The notes: generated from the letters alone by a model not told the origin. A stretch of 64,000 nucleotides of DNA from Polytrichum commune (GCA_950295325.1 OX485803.1:30814001-30878000); one strand, 5' to 3'. Positions 1 through 11,996 are shown, counted from the stretch's first letter. Made by a program: numbers and translations.

Positions 1-730
1 TCCGACTTAAAAGAATGAGATCATGGCCGTTTAAAATCTTTGATCTGGTGTCCGTATCCCTGGTCTGGTTGAATTTGTAGATGCTGATGACAAGGTTGAA
101 ATTTCCAAAGTATGCGTCAAGGTGCAACTTGCAGCAAATTCTTGAAAATGCGTTTGAAGGGATAAAACAGGTGGATATGGATTGAAAATGCTTGGAAGAG
201 GTTCATGGGAATGGAAAACCCTAGAAACCAAATGGTTTTGTAACGATGATGCTGTCCAGAGAGATCGATGTCTCAAAACGAGCAGTGAAATTGCAACCTT
301 GTTCTTTGCGCTACCACCTACACTGGGAACTTCTTGGTTGCTGAGTGCAAGCAAATTATATTGAGTTTCCCAATATTCGTGAAATATGCAAACAAGAATA
401 TGACCACTTATGCACCACTCTCTGTTGACAGTAGTATGGTTGTTAAGAAGTGGCATTGTAAACTAAGGTAACTTCTTAAATGGTCTTAAATGGTCACTTC
501 TTATAAATGGTCACTTCTTATAGAAGGGTCTTAAATGGTCACTTTTTTTGACAAGTCCACTTCTCCTAGGATATGGAAACATATGGTTAACGGTCCACCA
601 ATAAAAATAGGTACTAAGTTGCCTTTGTCCCCCCATGACCACTTGGACATGGACTTGAGGTTGTGAATGGACATCACATGTCAATGTTTAATGAACACTG
701 ACGTTGCCTTTTTCTTTTCTTTTTTGAAAC
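1..730. other. Intergenic DNA, no gene recognised
   Basis: No recognisable gene. A 141-codon open frame on the minus strand (31-456) matches nothing I know and has no supporting context. Positions about 468-548 hold short direct repeats of a TCTTAAATGGTCACTTCTTA-like unit. Confidence 0.5.
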
Positions 731-1062
731 ACGTGATTAGTATGAGATGGACAACAAATCCAAATCGAGGCCTTAGCCACTTCCCTCAAAAAATTTGGAG
801 CTCAAACTGAAAATCTTATTCATTATCAAAGCGAAGAATCTCATGGTCATAAAATGGTCATATAGGTCCTCCCAATTATGTTGACTATTGAACCTAGAAT
901 GGTTCTCATATTTTGAAGACATGGTCCAATCTTTATTAAACACATGTCTTTTTGGTATCTATTCTTGGAGTCACACCAAAACACATATGTACCACTCAAA
1001 TATAGGTGTCCGATTAAGAGAAGAAACCAAATTAAGCACATCTACCTTAGTTGATGGATGCG
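731..1062. repeat. Family A TIR element, truncated at left
   Basis: Shares long stretches with the other family A copies (for example AACACATGTCTTTTTGGT and CAAATATAGGTGTCCG) and ends in CACATCTACCTTA, the usual right terminus. The left terminus is missing. See the complete copy at 54,996-55,364 for the family description. Confidence 0.7.
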
Positions 1063-1910
1063 AGGATCCCCCCACAAGTTGTAGTAGACGCTCAACCTAC
1101 TAAACCGCAATAGCAACAAGGTAAATATTGGGTGCCTATTACAACCAATGGCAGGGCAACACGTGTCCATTACATGATGTAGTGGCCAAGCCATGGCAAG
1201 ATCACCAATTACATGTGATGAGGTGCATCCTTAAGTATAATAAGGATTGGATAGTTAAGAACATCACTATGTGTGAAGAGTGTATGCATTGGATATGTGA
1301 AGGACATCACCAAAAGCCGAAACGTCCTTGACAATCATGACCATGTGAGCTCATTAGAGGGTGATTAGAGGCCATCACGTTAAATACATGCTATGTTCCC
1401 TCACTCTCCAAATGTTCAAAGAAAACAAAAAGGAACATCAATGTTTAACACAGATGTGCGATGTCCATTCACCAACTCCCACCCATGTCATCATATGTTC
1501 ACCACATTTGTTAATGAGCTGAATCTAACAATGTTGAGTTGTTCACTCACAATATTATATGTGTAAAAACTTAGTTTCTTATAACATACCATACGATAGA
1601 GTCCATCCCCAAAAGGGGAAAGTAATGTGCGGGTGCAAAGGCTCTTCATTCGTGCTTGCTCCCAAGGAAGCCGGCGTTTATATCCATTCTTATAACATAA
1701 AATAACATACACTACGGGGATCATATAGTCATCCCACTGGTCAATGGCACATGATCACATAGTTGACAACAATATGTAAATGAAGTTCAGTTGCTTTGTA
1801 ACATTTCACTAGCAATATGTAACGAGTGTCGGCTATGTCACAAGTGGAACAACCAAGTAATTCTTGTAGTGAGATAGGTTAAAAGATCTTCCCGTCTGAA
1901 CATGGAAGGC
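1063..1910. other. Intergenic DNA
   Basis: No gene recognised. The part around 1,120-1,200 (GGGTGCCTATTACAACCAATG) weakly resembles sequence in GME intron 5 near 51,020, so it is probably another dispersed repeat. Confidence 0.4.
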
Positions 1911-1918
1911 CTTCTGTC

Positions 1919-2093
1919 CAGTGATCGGGGAGATTGTTTGGGCATAATCGGTTTTCCTTTATTAAATTGGGGTATATTCTATAGATTCATCTAAAATGAT
2001 CGGTAATTTTCCTGTAGTCTTGAACTTCAACCAGTTATTTCTCAAACTCAACTGGTTCATCTGTAACTAACTGCTGGTTCTCCCCGATCATTG
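1919..2093 (+). mobile_element. hAT-type MITE (family B) with exact 8-bp target duplication
   Basis: The element starts CAGTGATCGGGGAGA and ends TCTCCCCGATCATTG, which are near-perfect terminal inverted repeats. It is flanked on both sides by CTTCTGTC (1,911-1,918 and 2,094-2,101), an 8-bp target duplication as expected for the hAT superfamily. It is non-autonomous: 175 bp, no ORF. Relative to other copies it lacks about 55 bp around the GTCCAACCGGTTACATG motif. The interior holds the family signature GGTATATTCTATAGATTC and CAACTGGTTCATCTGTAACT. This copy fixes the family boundaries. Confidence 0.85.
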
Positions 2094-2101
2094 CTTCTGT
2101 C

Positions 2102-3490
2102 AGTTGTATAATTCTAGGTTTAGGGTAGGCAGGAAAATGAGCCTGTCTTATATTCATGAAGAGTAAACGTGTGACACTAACTTGTGTGTGTGTGGATATG
2201 AAATATCTATGCTTGTATAAGCAGGTAGAAAACAAATTGAAGAAACATTCTTTGCTATTTTAGTCTGTAAGTATGTCCTTCATCCCAGACATATACTGTA
2301 GGGTGGTGTCTGATTCGACACACTGAATGTCGAAAACAAATTTCCAAGTTGGATTGATCACTGGCTTGACCAATGTGGATACGATACATGCCAATTCTCT
2401 TCCAGAAAATAGTTAGTTTGTGCGGAACCGGCTGGCAGCACCCTACAGTATATGATATGATATTCTGCTTCGTGCTTGCTTTAAGTGCACAAATGGGTTG
2501 TTAATGAATTGTTGAAACATTCTAAATGTTATCAGGCTGTTCCTGCATCTGCATCGTTACCCATGCACCGTGAAACACTTGCCGAGTTGGAATTTAGCTA
2601 ATGATTCCATCCTCAGAGAAGCTCGGGCATCAAGATCGAACACCTAACTGGACTGAGTTGTTAGAATCAAACATAGAAAATACTAACCCAATAAATGTCT
2701 CCTACCAGAGGGCATAACACTTTTCTTTTCTTTTTCTTTCTTTTTTTGAAATTTTGGTTTTTGAAATTTTTTGCACAAGGAGCTGCAAACCAGACAGAGC
2801 CATTGAATGTAAATAAATCCATGCATTCATGCTATTAGTTTCATTAATTGTAGCATAATGGATGCCAAAGACGTAATCCGCTCTAAGTTTCATTGCATAC
2901 CACTCTGCTTGTAAGGTACCATAAGCAGTCACTCATCCAAGTGGAGAGCTCTTCAAGCAACTCCCAAGTTCTTTTCTATCCACACAAAGAGCATTTCATT
3001 TATAACCACTAGGTTTGTTCATGTAGCATATCGATTATGCCCATAAATGGCTTGAGTTGGTGAATGTCTCATTATTGTTGCAACTTGTCATCTACTTTCC
3101 TTTCACTAGTTATGTAGCCCGGAGAAGACCTTTTGAACAAGACTTGGAAAGTCAATCCCAACAACGAAATTTGAGACATAACAAACCCAGAGATGGACTA
3201 GCTCGTGAGAGAAATTGAGAACGTGGCTACAACCTAGCTATTGTTGGTAGTGATATTCCATTCCAAGTGTATATGTTTCATTATTTGTTTGACAAAAAAT
3301 TCAAATGAAGACTTTCATGAGTCACTAGAAGAGAAGTTCTCCATTAAAACCATCCGTTGCAACTTGTCCATTGCAACTCATGGTGAGAAAGTGCATAGAT
3401 AAATGAATTTGGTTGTGAAGTAGAACTTTTTGGTTGCGATTTTTTGGACAAATGATAACCAAAAATATTCGTTTACAAATTTTCTCGCCG
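2102..3490. other. Intergenic DNA, no gene recognised
   Basis: No coding signal or repeat family recognised. There is a T-rich run near 2,720-2,770. Confidence 0.4.
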
Positions 3491-3495
3491 TAAGT

Positions 3496-3690
3496 TGCAA
3501 CGAATGGTTGTACTGGACAAGTTTCTCTTATAGTGAGTATAGTAAGATTCGGTTGTACTTTAAAGGTTCTATTCCATGGAGTTATATTTAGAAGGTGAGA
3601 AATGACATGGTCTTCAACCAAGTGAAATGGTATGTGCAAAAGCTTCAGCATGTCATTTGGGAGGCCCTTATGGATTTGGGCAGGTTTTAT
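3496..3690 (+). pseudogene. Retroelement remnant, RT zinc-binding-like region
   Basis: One frame reads as protein for 65 codons with a single in-frame TAG. It contains a stretch of the form W-x-I-x-K-V-R-N-D-M-V-F-N followed by KLQHVIWEAL, which resembles the segment after the zinc-binding domain (zf-RVT) of plant LINE-like reverse transcriptases. The part around HVIW-x-x-L-x-D reappears at 26,080-26,384, which supports a shared origin. No intact reverse transcriptase is present. The LINE assignment is inference from motif style. Confidence 0.45.
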
Positions 3691-3763
3691 TGACATAAGA
3701 GCCCAAAATACTCTTTGGGAGCTCCTTCTATTGTGCAGTTAAATGCACTTGGGAAGGGATTGA

Positions 3764-4010
3764 GGGAGGGTATTATCACATATGAGTGTACCTCTCACCC
3801 ATCTGACATAAAAACTTGCCCCCCCCCCTCTCCCCCCTAATTTTGTGGCCAACTAATCTCAAATGACTCGGATTAGACTAAATCGGGTGCTTTAAGACTA
3901 CTTCCAATGCCAATTCAATTAGGAATAATAACTTCTAGGTTGTATAATATTTCAAAGCTTTTATGTTGGATGAATGAGAGACACACTCATATGTGACAAT
4001 TCCTTATCTC
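3764..4010. repeat. Family F hairpin element
   Basis: The left part reads ATTATCACATATGAGTGTACCTCTCACCCATC and the right part is its imperfect reverse complement (GATGAATGAGAGACACACTC...), giving TIR-like arms of roughly 45 bp. The interior has CTCAAATGACTCGGATTAGAC. The same arrangement recurs at 29.7, 31.2, 32.0, 54.8, 62.8 and 63.0 kb. It is non-coding and probably MITE-like. A C-rich tract lies at about 3,820. Confidence 0.6.
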
Positions 4011-4043
4011 CCGGGTTTGGAATGTTACCTCATGAGTGGTAGT

Positions 4044-4394
4044 TAAGGTAGAACTGCCTGATGCCAACTCCACAGTAAATTGGACACCCATATTTGAGTG
4101 ACATGTGGTTAGATCTAGATCTACAAACGAACCTCAAAAAGACATGTGTTTGAAAGAGTTTTAGACTATACCGTCAAAATATAATAATCATTGTATGCTC
4201 AATAGACAACATGATTAGCGCCGGGGGGAGGGGGGGGGGGGTGGGTATATGTCCACCTAATGAGCATTGGAATCTTCACCTTGATAATGAACAAGGTATT
4301 CAAATGAGCTCCGAAAATCACTAATCGCGCGTTTCACACCCTACAAGAAGTGGAGCCAGAAAGAAAAGCAACCAAATAACACACGTCTACCTTA
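4044..4394. mobile_element. Family A TIR element, both ends present
   Basis: Starts TAAGGTAGAACTGCC and ends CACACGTCTACCTTA. An expanded poly-G tract at about 4,222-4,241 sits just after ACATGATTAGCGCC, the position where most family A copies carry a G or C run. Non-coding. Confidence 0.7.
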
Positions 4395-4917
4395 TTTTGC
4401 GCTCTCTGGCGATTCATTTGTTCAATAAGTTGTTCCTACACATAAATTATGTCCCATATATTCTCTGTAAGCAGCTGCTTGCGAGGACTCCCAGTGACTC
4501 CGATCAACCACACCGCAGGCAGATGATTGGTGAGTATTGTAAGTACTCACAGAAAGGCCATGAAATCAATCATATCGGTGCCAACGACAAGGCTAGGCTG
4601 TGCCAAATACTTGAAGAAAGGCGACGACGTTCTCTTCCGATGCTTATGACGCCCATCTCACATTTGTTGCTTTGCAGATTGTCAGAGAACTAGGGCGTGG
4701 CATTGCCACATGGCAACCAACGAAAACCAAGAGAACCAACTTGGAACAGAGGGCCAACACCTGCAGTGGCAACCGTAATAGATTGCAACTTGAGTTCGAC
4801 CCACAATAAAGTGGACACTCGTCGATATGCTCCTCGGCTTTAATTTGCCCTGTCAGGAACTCCACTGCCTCATCACCCACATCCCCAAAAGGTAAACATG
4901 TATGTTATGCAATGTAC
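4395..4917. other. Intergenic DNA
   Basis: No gene or repeat recognised. Confidence 0.4.
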
Positions 4918-5119
4918 GTGGAGAATCAAGCCGCTAGTTACAGATGAACCCAGTTGAGTCCAAGAAATAACCGGTTGAAGTTCATCAAGACTCCAGGAAA
5001 ATCGCCCATCATTTTGGAGGAATCTACAGAAAATACTTCAAATTCAAATTCATAAACAGAAAGCCAAAAGATATCAACATGCAACCGGTTGGCTTGTAAA
5101 CAACAGGACCTCGACCAGT
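4918..5119 (-). repeat. hAT-type MITE (family B), minus orientation
   Basis: Contains the reverse-complement family B signatures GTTACAGATGAACCCAGTTG and GATATCAACATGCAACCGGT. The termini are eroded. It abuts the next copy, forming a head-to-head pair. Confidence 0.65.
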
Positions 5120-5348
5120 TTCCAGGGAGATTTTTGCGCATGATGGGTCAAAATCCTAGTGTTTCCAAGTCCAACCGGTTACATGCTGTGATCTTCTGCT
5201 CTTTCTTTATTGATAGGAGGGTATATTCCATAGATTCCTCTAAGATACTTGGTAATTTTCCTGAAATCTTGAGCCTCAACCAGTTATTTCTCAAACTCAA
5301 CCGGTTCATCTGCAACTAGCGGCCAGTTCTCTCCTCCTCCGTTCATTG
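5120..5348 (+). repeat. hAT-type MITE (family B), plus orientation
   Basis: Carries CCAAGTCCAACCGGTTACATG, GGGTATATTCCATAGATTCC and CTCAACCGGTTCATCTGCAA in family order. The termini are eroded. A 38-bp piece of another family B right end (ACCGGTTGGGCCCAAAAATC) follows at 5,349-5,386. Confidence 0.65.
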
Positions 5349-5398
5349 ATTCGACCGGTTGGGCCCAAAAATCTCCCCAGACACTGCATGCATGTAGC

Positions 5399-5624
5399 TA
5401 TGTCCGGGGAGAACCGGCGGTTAGTTACAGATGAACCGGTTGAGTTTGAAATAACTGGTTGAAGTTCGAGACTTCAGGAGAATAACCGATCATTTTAGAG
5501 GAATCCATGGAATATACCTGAAATGCATAAAGAAAAACCGGAAGATGTCAACATGTAACCGGTTGGATTTAGAATCACTACGATCTTCACCGACTATACA
5601 TGCCCAAAAACTTCCCGGACACTG
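5399..5624 (-). mobile_element. hAT-type MITE (family B), near full length
   Basis: 226 bp with TATGTCCGGGGAGAA at the left and TTCCCGGACACTG at the right as inverted ends. Flanks CATGTAGC and CATGTATG resemble an 8-bp duplication (6 of 8). It uses a TGTCCGGG terminus instead of TGATCGGG, so the family has at least two end subtypes. Confidence 0.7.
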
Positions 5625-5795
5625 CATGTATGTAAGTATTCCTCCACAAAAGCCTTATAAGAACATAGTCTGTAGCAGCTTCTAGCGCGTGAGTGTATCT
5701 ACGAGTGATAATAAGCTTACCTCCATCCGATCATAACACTCACTTTCGCATCTTGGATTGGATCTAACAAGGTGCCCTGCTGATGGGTTGTCGGA

Positions 5796-5835
5796 TGTTT
5801 GGTGGAATTTTTTAGTGGTGGAATTTTTTAGTGTC
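5796..5835. repeat. Short tandem duplication
   Basis: The unit GGTGGAATTTTTTAGT occurs twice back to back, just before a family A terminus. Confidence 0.7.
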
Positions 5836-5836
5836 C

Positions 5837-6158
5837 TAAGGTAGACGTGCCTAATTCGGATACTCTTCTCTTTGCAGCCATTTGCCTTATGATTTGTGGA
5901 GCTCATATGAATATCTTATTCAGTATCAAAGTGAAGTTTCTCGTGCTCGTTAAATGGTCATATAGATTCCCCTCCCTCCCCCCGGCGCTAATTATGTTGA
6001 TAGTTGGGCTTAGAATGATTAAGATATTTTGTAGTCCAATCTCTTTTAAGCATATGTCTTTGTGGTATCTGTTCTTAGATCCACCCTTGATCCCATACCA
6101 CTCAGAATATAGGTGTGCATATCATTGCTACGTTGGAATCAAGAATGTCTACGTTAGT
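5837..6158. repeat. Family A element
   Basis: Starts TAAGGTAGACGTGCCTAATT and reads through the family core (AAATGGTCATATAGATTCCC, CATATGTCTTTGTGGTATCT) to a decayed right end. A C-rich tract is present at the usual position (about 5,980-5,993). Confidence 0.65.
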
Positions 6159-6232
6159 GTACCAAGAGGAATGAGAATGGGTGACATACCGATTATTTGG
6201 TAATGTGTAGGCAACGAATATTGGTTTCTGAT

Positions 6233-6430
6233 AAGGTAAGCAGGCCTAATTTGTTTCCTTATCTTAAACAAACACCTACACTTGAGTGGTGTATGGTCAT
6301 GTCTAGATCCAAAAACATACACCAAAAAGACATGTGTTTTGAAAAGAATTGGACTACATGTCCAAAATGTGCTATCCGTTCTAAGTTCAATAATTAATAT
6401 AATTGTGGAGACTTATACGATCATATGACT
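6233..6430. repeat. Family A element, partial
   Basis: Starts TAAGGTAAGCAGGCCTAATTTG and contains CAAAAACATACACCAAAAAGAC and TAAGTTCAATAATTAATATA. The distal half is lost. Confidence 0.6.
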
Positions 6431-6819
6431 TGGAGAAAGGATCATGTGAATTATCAGATATATTAGACAATAGATACTAATGTGGATTAAATAATATAAC
6501 CATGCAAGTTTTTATTGTGACGCAATTTGACCTAGAAGTGCAAGCAATGAATTGTTGGATGATTGGTTGGAAAATTTGTATTCTAGTGTATGAAGAGGAA
6601 TAGAAATAGATGACATAATTTGGTACCTTGTAGGCAATGAATGTTGGCTAATGAAATGTCCAAGAAGCTTGTGGTGTTCCTTCTAGACATCTTGGTTCCA
6701 AATTAAAATAGCACTTGATAAGAATTCATAACCATCGTATGAGAATAGTTAAGATATGTACACCAAATTCAAAGCATAGTTCAGCTCTTGCTAATTTTCG
6801 AGATCAATCTCAACCTCCA

Positions 6820-6905
6820 TAATATTATTCAGATCCATAATAGTGTTGTGGGATTGACAATATTCCATGGAATATTGTCAGTCCCACAGAATAATGTTAT
6901 GTCCA
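6820..6905. repeat. Palindromic element (family I)
   Basis: The core at 6,847-6,888 is a nearly loop-less palindrome centred on CCATGG: GGGATTGACAATATTCC, then its reverse complement GGAATATTGTCAGTCCC. Outer flanks include AGATCCATAATAGTGTTGTG. A relative with the same GATCCATAA...GTGGGATTGAC order is at 38,676-38,815. Confidence 0.6.
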
Positions 6906-7289
6906 CTTGAATGTTGGCACGCAATCCTTGAATTCACTTTATGATCACATGCACCAAGGAACATATTGGGTGTTTTACACTAACTTCCTCACCATGTTGA
7001 ATTGAAAGATTTATGTACCATATGATTAAGAGAAACATGGCCAGTTCGGTTCATTTTCTTGATTGGACACTTACAATTGAGGAGGCTTGGGCGTAAATCT
7101 AAGAACGGACACTAAAAAGAAATGTATTTGAAAGAGATCAAACTACTTCAATTTTGTTTGCCATTTCAAACTCAAAATTTTGGAATTGAATCTTGAAGTA
7201 ATATCTTCAACCATGAAGATTGTCCTTGCCACCCAAATTTACTAATGGGAGACTAATGGGACACACAAAATACTATTCACTCCAAAAGA
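6906..7289. other. Intergenic DNA
   Basis: No gene recognised; faint family A-like words only. Confidence 0.4.
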
Positions 7290-7513
7290 GTGATCTTTTA
7301 GTGGCTCCAATTCTCCTCTAATGTATATTCATTTAATAAGAGAAACTTCACATTGATAATGAATAAGATGCTTGTGGGCTCCCCAAAAATATAAAGAAAA
7401 TGACAAATGGCACAATTGGGATTCTCTACTTATCTCACACTAGTTGTGTGTTTCGTATCTTCAAGAAGTGGGTGCAAACCTAAAAGTGTATATTGGAGAC
7501 ATGCTTACCTTAG
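7290..7513. repeat. Family A element, distal half
   Basis: Contains CTTCACATTGATAATGAATAAG and AAGAAGTGGGTGCAAACC and ends GACATGCTTACCTTA, the distal part of family A. Confidence 0.6.
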
Positions 7514-9250
7514 CAATAGGATGCTCACGACAACCTTTGAGAATTCTCACAACAAATACTTAAGCATTGTAGGTCATGTGTTCATGTGGCATAATGTTTA
7601 ACTTGGTACCAATTTGATCAAGAAAATCACAAGAAATTTGATGGAGTCCTAACCCTTAAACGCTTAAGGGTAAATTGTGCCAATTGAGCCAACCTCTACA
7701 ATTTTTGATTGAAATTCATTTGGTTGTAGTGCAAGAACAACTATGACTATGGATTGAAGAAAACTTGCATTGGAACATCCTCCCAAAATTTTATTTTAAT
7801 CCAAGTAAATTGCACCGTTGAGATATGCATATGAAAAAAGAACATCACCTCAATCAGCAAGAGAAAAAAAAATAGGAAATTTAGGTTAGTCAATCAAGTG
7901 GCTTTGAGTCTTGGGGCATGCACTTAAAAAAAGGAAACGAGGTGGATTAGAACGTAGGGTTCAATTGATTTCTAGGGAGAATGTGTTAGAATGCAGTATA
8001 GCTTAACATAGCTAGGTTCCTTATTGATAGAAAATGGTTGTATAAGAACATGGGGAGGTACTTAATACCTACCGCTATGCGGGTATTAGAGAAAACAAAG
8101 CATATTAAGAAAGGGGTCAAGAAAGAATAATTTATATAGGATCATATTTATGGTTTTATTTTAACTTAGATGAAATTTCTTCACCGTCCCCCTTAATCCA
8201 AAAAAAACATGGAATCCAACTTTTGCTCATTTTAGGGTTTCAAGGCCTAGTTTCATACTAATTTCTTTTGTTGATTTGAAGGATGTTTCCTTGCATGTTG
8301 TGGGAATGTTTAGGGTTTGCGGTGTTTCTTTGCATGCATGGGTTTTGAATCCATGTGATGATGATATGTTGGTAGTTTTAAATGTTAAAATTCTCATGTT
8401 TACATTAGGGTTGCAAGAACATTTGGATTAGGCGTTTCCTTAGCTTGGACCCCATGTTGTCCTAGCCCGTTGCACCTATGCATATGAGTTAATATCCCAG
8501 ATGAGCCCAACTCCATATACCCATGCAACCATATGCCTATGCCCATGTGGCCCTGCTATATGCATGTATGTCATGCTCATAAGCCCCCATGACCCACCAT
8601 CATGCCCCATGTAGCACTTTAAGAAGAAGAAGAAATGATTTTCTTTTCTTTTTATTGAATTGTCCTACTTTGTCCTATTGCCTATGCCATGTCACCATCT
8701 TTGATTCATGCATGCCACCTCCCCCGGGCTTCCCCCAACCATACCCAACCTTAGCACTTGTAGTCCTCCCACCTTTCCACTTTTTCCTTTCACATTTTGT
8801 TTTGGGAGGGGTTTCTTCACATGTGCCTCTTACACTTTGCAAACTTTTGTGTTTTTAAGACAAGAAAAGTGGGGAATGGTGGAGTGACGCCCTCACCACC
8901 ACCACCACCACCACGTTGTCCATTCTTCTTCTTCTTTTTGTCTTTTTTCTTTTTTTGATGGCGTATGAAGGTTCTCATATGGTTCTAATATATCCTTGAG
9001 AATTTGGGTGGCCTCAACTACATTGATTATCCCAATTAATGCATGTTATTATTTGGAGGTACGTAGTGCAATAACGTCTACCTAAGAGTCCAATTTTTAC
9101 TAACAAAAGTTCAATAGGTTGTTCGGGTATTATAGAACATAAATGAGTATTCTTAGTACATTCTCATTATATAGTTATAGCATTGCGTAACTCCAAATAA
9201 TAACATGCATTAAGTGGGATGATCATCGTACTAGATTGAAGTGTATTATG
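7514..9250. other. Intergenic DNA, no gene recognised
   Basis: AT-rich with occasional pyrimidine-rich stretches (8,640-8,960) and a short CAC repeat at about 8,896-8,912. An 89-codon open frame at 8,589-8,858 is low-complexity and looks non-coding. Confidence 0.4.
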
Positions 9251-9251
9251 T

Positions 9252-9281
<30 letters not shown>
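9251..9281. repeat. (TA)n microsatellite
   Basis: About 15 TA units in a row. Confidence 0.9.
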
Positions 9282-9282
<1 letters not shown>

Positions 9283-10157
9283 TGTGTGTGGTTGTTGAAT
9301 TCAAGCACGTATGTTTTGGTACAACCAAAATTTTATGTCAACAAATGATTTTTTCAACAAACAAAATGTGCTATAAATCATGGCTCTTACATCATATAAG
9401 GAATGATAAGGTCAATAAAATTGAAAAAAATTACATTTTTAATAGCAATAGGGTGCAATCAAATAAGAATCCCGTACATAATACCCCCGCCAAATTAATA
9501 CCCTCTTAGTGCACGTGTATACCACAAATTATACTAAGTGCATGCCCTGGGCTTTTGGGGGGGGGGGGGGGACATGTTTCTTTCTCAATCCCATGGTGTC
9601 AAATTTGAGTTTGTATCAAAATGATCATGTTCATCCTAATGCTATAGGTGTCCCCGATGACATCACACCATTTAACACCACATTTGCCAAGTCAACACTA
9701 TGAACCCAAATATCTAGAAATAGTTGGTGACCAAAAATGGGTCCCTTATGCATTTAAGTGTTAAATGTGGTAGTTCATGTTTTCTTGAACTTATATATTA
9801 TGAAGTTTCTATTACAATTTCTTCCTTCATTCGATTGTAATGAGAATCTACAAGTACAATAAACACATGAGAACGCAATCTCTATCATTTGGTATGATTG
9901 TTAGTAGCATAGAACATTCTCACAAATGTTTTGGGACACGGCGACATGCCTTTGAAAAGTAACGCACTTTTGCTTTGACCTCATCCCATGTATATTATAT
10001 GAGTTTGGATTCGTGTTGTACCGGCCCAATGGAAATGGCCAAACGTTTGTGGCACCCATTGAAGTTGAAGGAGAACTAATGGGATCCACTTTAGTTCGGA
10101 GATATATATATATATATTTGGTTTAGTTCATATAAATATTTGAATTAAAATAAAGAG
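9282..10157. other. Intergenic DNA
   Basis: No gene recognised. A run of 14 or more G at about 9,557-9,571 may be length-variable or an assembly weak point. A short TA repeat is near 10,103. Confidence 0.4.
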
Positions 10158-11049
10158 CTCAGCCCGGGGAGATCACTCCCTCTTATATTTTGCATACACG
10201 TGCGTTCGGGACCTATTTTTTGGGGGGCTATTTACCTTGCAAAAAAGATTATAAGGTATGGTATTTTTCAAAATAAAGGTAAATGCTTGTATTTTAGTAC
10301 ACCCTATCAGTACTTATAATTTTTTGAGGAATCATTAAAAAAACACCCTAATTTACTTATACTAAATTTTCTTTCTTATACTCCAAGTATCCAATTCTTT
10401 TGACTATACTCCAATACACTTCATTTTTTTGGGTTCTATACACAACATTCTTTTTCATAAAGGACATTTCTCTTCTTACAACCATAAATTGTGTAGCTCA
10501 ACTACAATGCTAAACTTACATGAAATGAATCAAAACAATAAACCTAAGGCAAAGGTATGGAATTTAAACATTGTTGTAAACTCTGAAATGAAATTCAAGT
10601 ATGATATAGAAGTCAGTTTGCGTTTCTCAACACAATGTAGTTTATGTTTGCAGAATTTACAATTTCACAAGGTCTATAAGTCCTATACTTCCGGAAAGTG
10701 TATAATCTCAAATATATACATGCAGCTTGCTGACATCCCAGAAAATTGAGAATGCAATTTACAAGGGTAACCACAAAAACTGAAGCTAATCACAGAAAAA
10801 TAGTGTTAATGTGCAAATATCATACAAAACTCTACAACAACTACATGCCATGTCCACAGATCTTGTAGCCAAACTTCAGTCTTGAAATCTGCAGCCAATG
10901 CAAAATTGAAACTAGGATGAGAACTTAAAATAAACGAAGCACATCCCATAATTTCACAAGCACTCCAAGCAACAAAGGAAAACCTAAAGCACAAGGCAAT
11001 TTGGACTTGCACATTTGAAATTAAAATTCGGGTGTAAACATGAAATCCT

Positions 11050-11429
11050 CTACTTCATGCTCTCCACCAGGAGAAGATCTAGGAATAAAATGCCATTTCT
11101 TTTTAAGATGGAGCAGTCTATGTCATCAATAGAAGGAATCACCTCAACCTCAACCTCAATGTCTTTGTAACTGGAACAACCAGGGCATTTACCCTCAAAG
11201 TACGAGGAGGGTAATGCGCATTCTAAGATGTGTCTAAAAGCATGTTTCCAAGCGTCATTTGAGAATTGTAACAAGATAGAAGTTATTCCTTCTGAAGAAT
11301 TTCATACCTCAGAATGTCCATTCACCAACCGGGTACATAAACTCCCTGGATCATCTGCCTTCCTTGAACATCGCTCACTACCTCTCCTTTTATCGGCAGT
11401 TGCTTCGAAACCTAAACCTTAGATTCGAT
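11050..11429 (-). pseudogene. Exon-like fragment(s) of an unidentified gene inside E1
   Basis: Two plausible minus-strand exons. The first is about 11,429-11,308, after a TTGTGCAG acceptor and ending in a GAG|GTATGA donor; it reads openly for its last 37 codons. The second starts near 11,222 after an ATCTTAG acceptor; one frame through it reads FEGKCPGCSSYKDIEVEVEV before stopping at 11,050. The CPGC resembles a zinc-knuckle pair. The two frames do not join cleanly if that intron is removed, so this looks like a broken capture rather than a live gene. I do not recognise the parent gene. Confidence 0.35.
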
Positions 11430-11769
11430 CTGCACAAGCCCAGGAAAGTCCACATGTGTACGTAGTGTATGGATGTCGAAGATTACTGCTACAAATATTC
11501 CTGAGTCTCGTGTATTTCTGAAACTCTAATATCGAGATGCATGTGTGTCACCAATGCAGATGTTCATAATCAAACCCTTGCTCATTTAGGAGCAAAAAAA
11601 TTCTTCTAGGAACTACATTTGAAAATGCAAACCTTTTCCTAATGTAGACACGAATGGTATGAATAGACTCCACCTCTCAGTGCCCTCTTTCCAAGCACAG
11701 TGCTCTAATTCTCCGTCAAATAACAAAACATCCATTCATTACAAACATTAGAAGCGATACAGAAAACCC

Positions 11770-11870
11770 TGGAAACCGGCCGCTAGTTACAGATGAAGTG
11801 GTTGAGTTTCAGAAATAACCAGTTGAGATTCAAGACTTAGGAGATTTACCCATCGTTTTAGGGGAATCTT
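11770..11870 (-). repeat. hAT-type MITE (family B), truncated, nested in E1
   Basis: Begins AACCGGCCGCTAGTTACAGA and continues with the family B words TGAGTTTCAGAAATAACCAG and CATCGTTTTAGGGGAATC; the distal half is absent. Confidence 0.65.
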
Positions 11871-11996
11871 GACCTCCAGACCTCATTCATGGCAGCGTAA
11901 ACTCATTCCAGCAGCGTAAACGTACCTCCTCAACACCCAGAGACCATCGGCAACAAAGAAGGAACTTCACAAAAACGCTAAACCCTAAGAAATCCT

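Noticed and set aside
31-456. 141-codon minus-strand open frame at the left edge
   Set aside because: No recognisable domain and no supporting gene structure.
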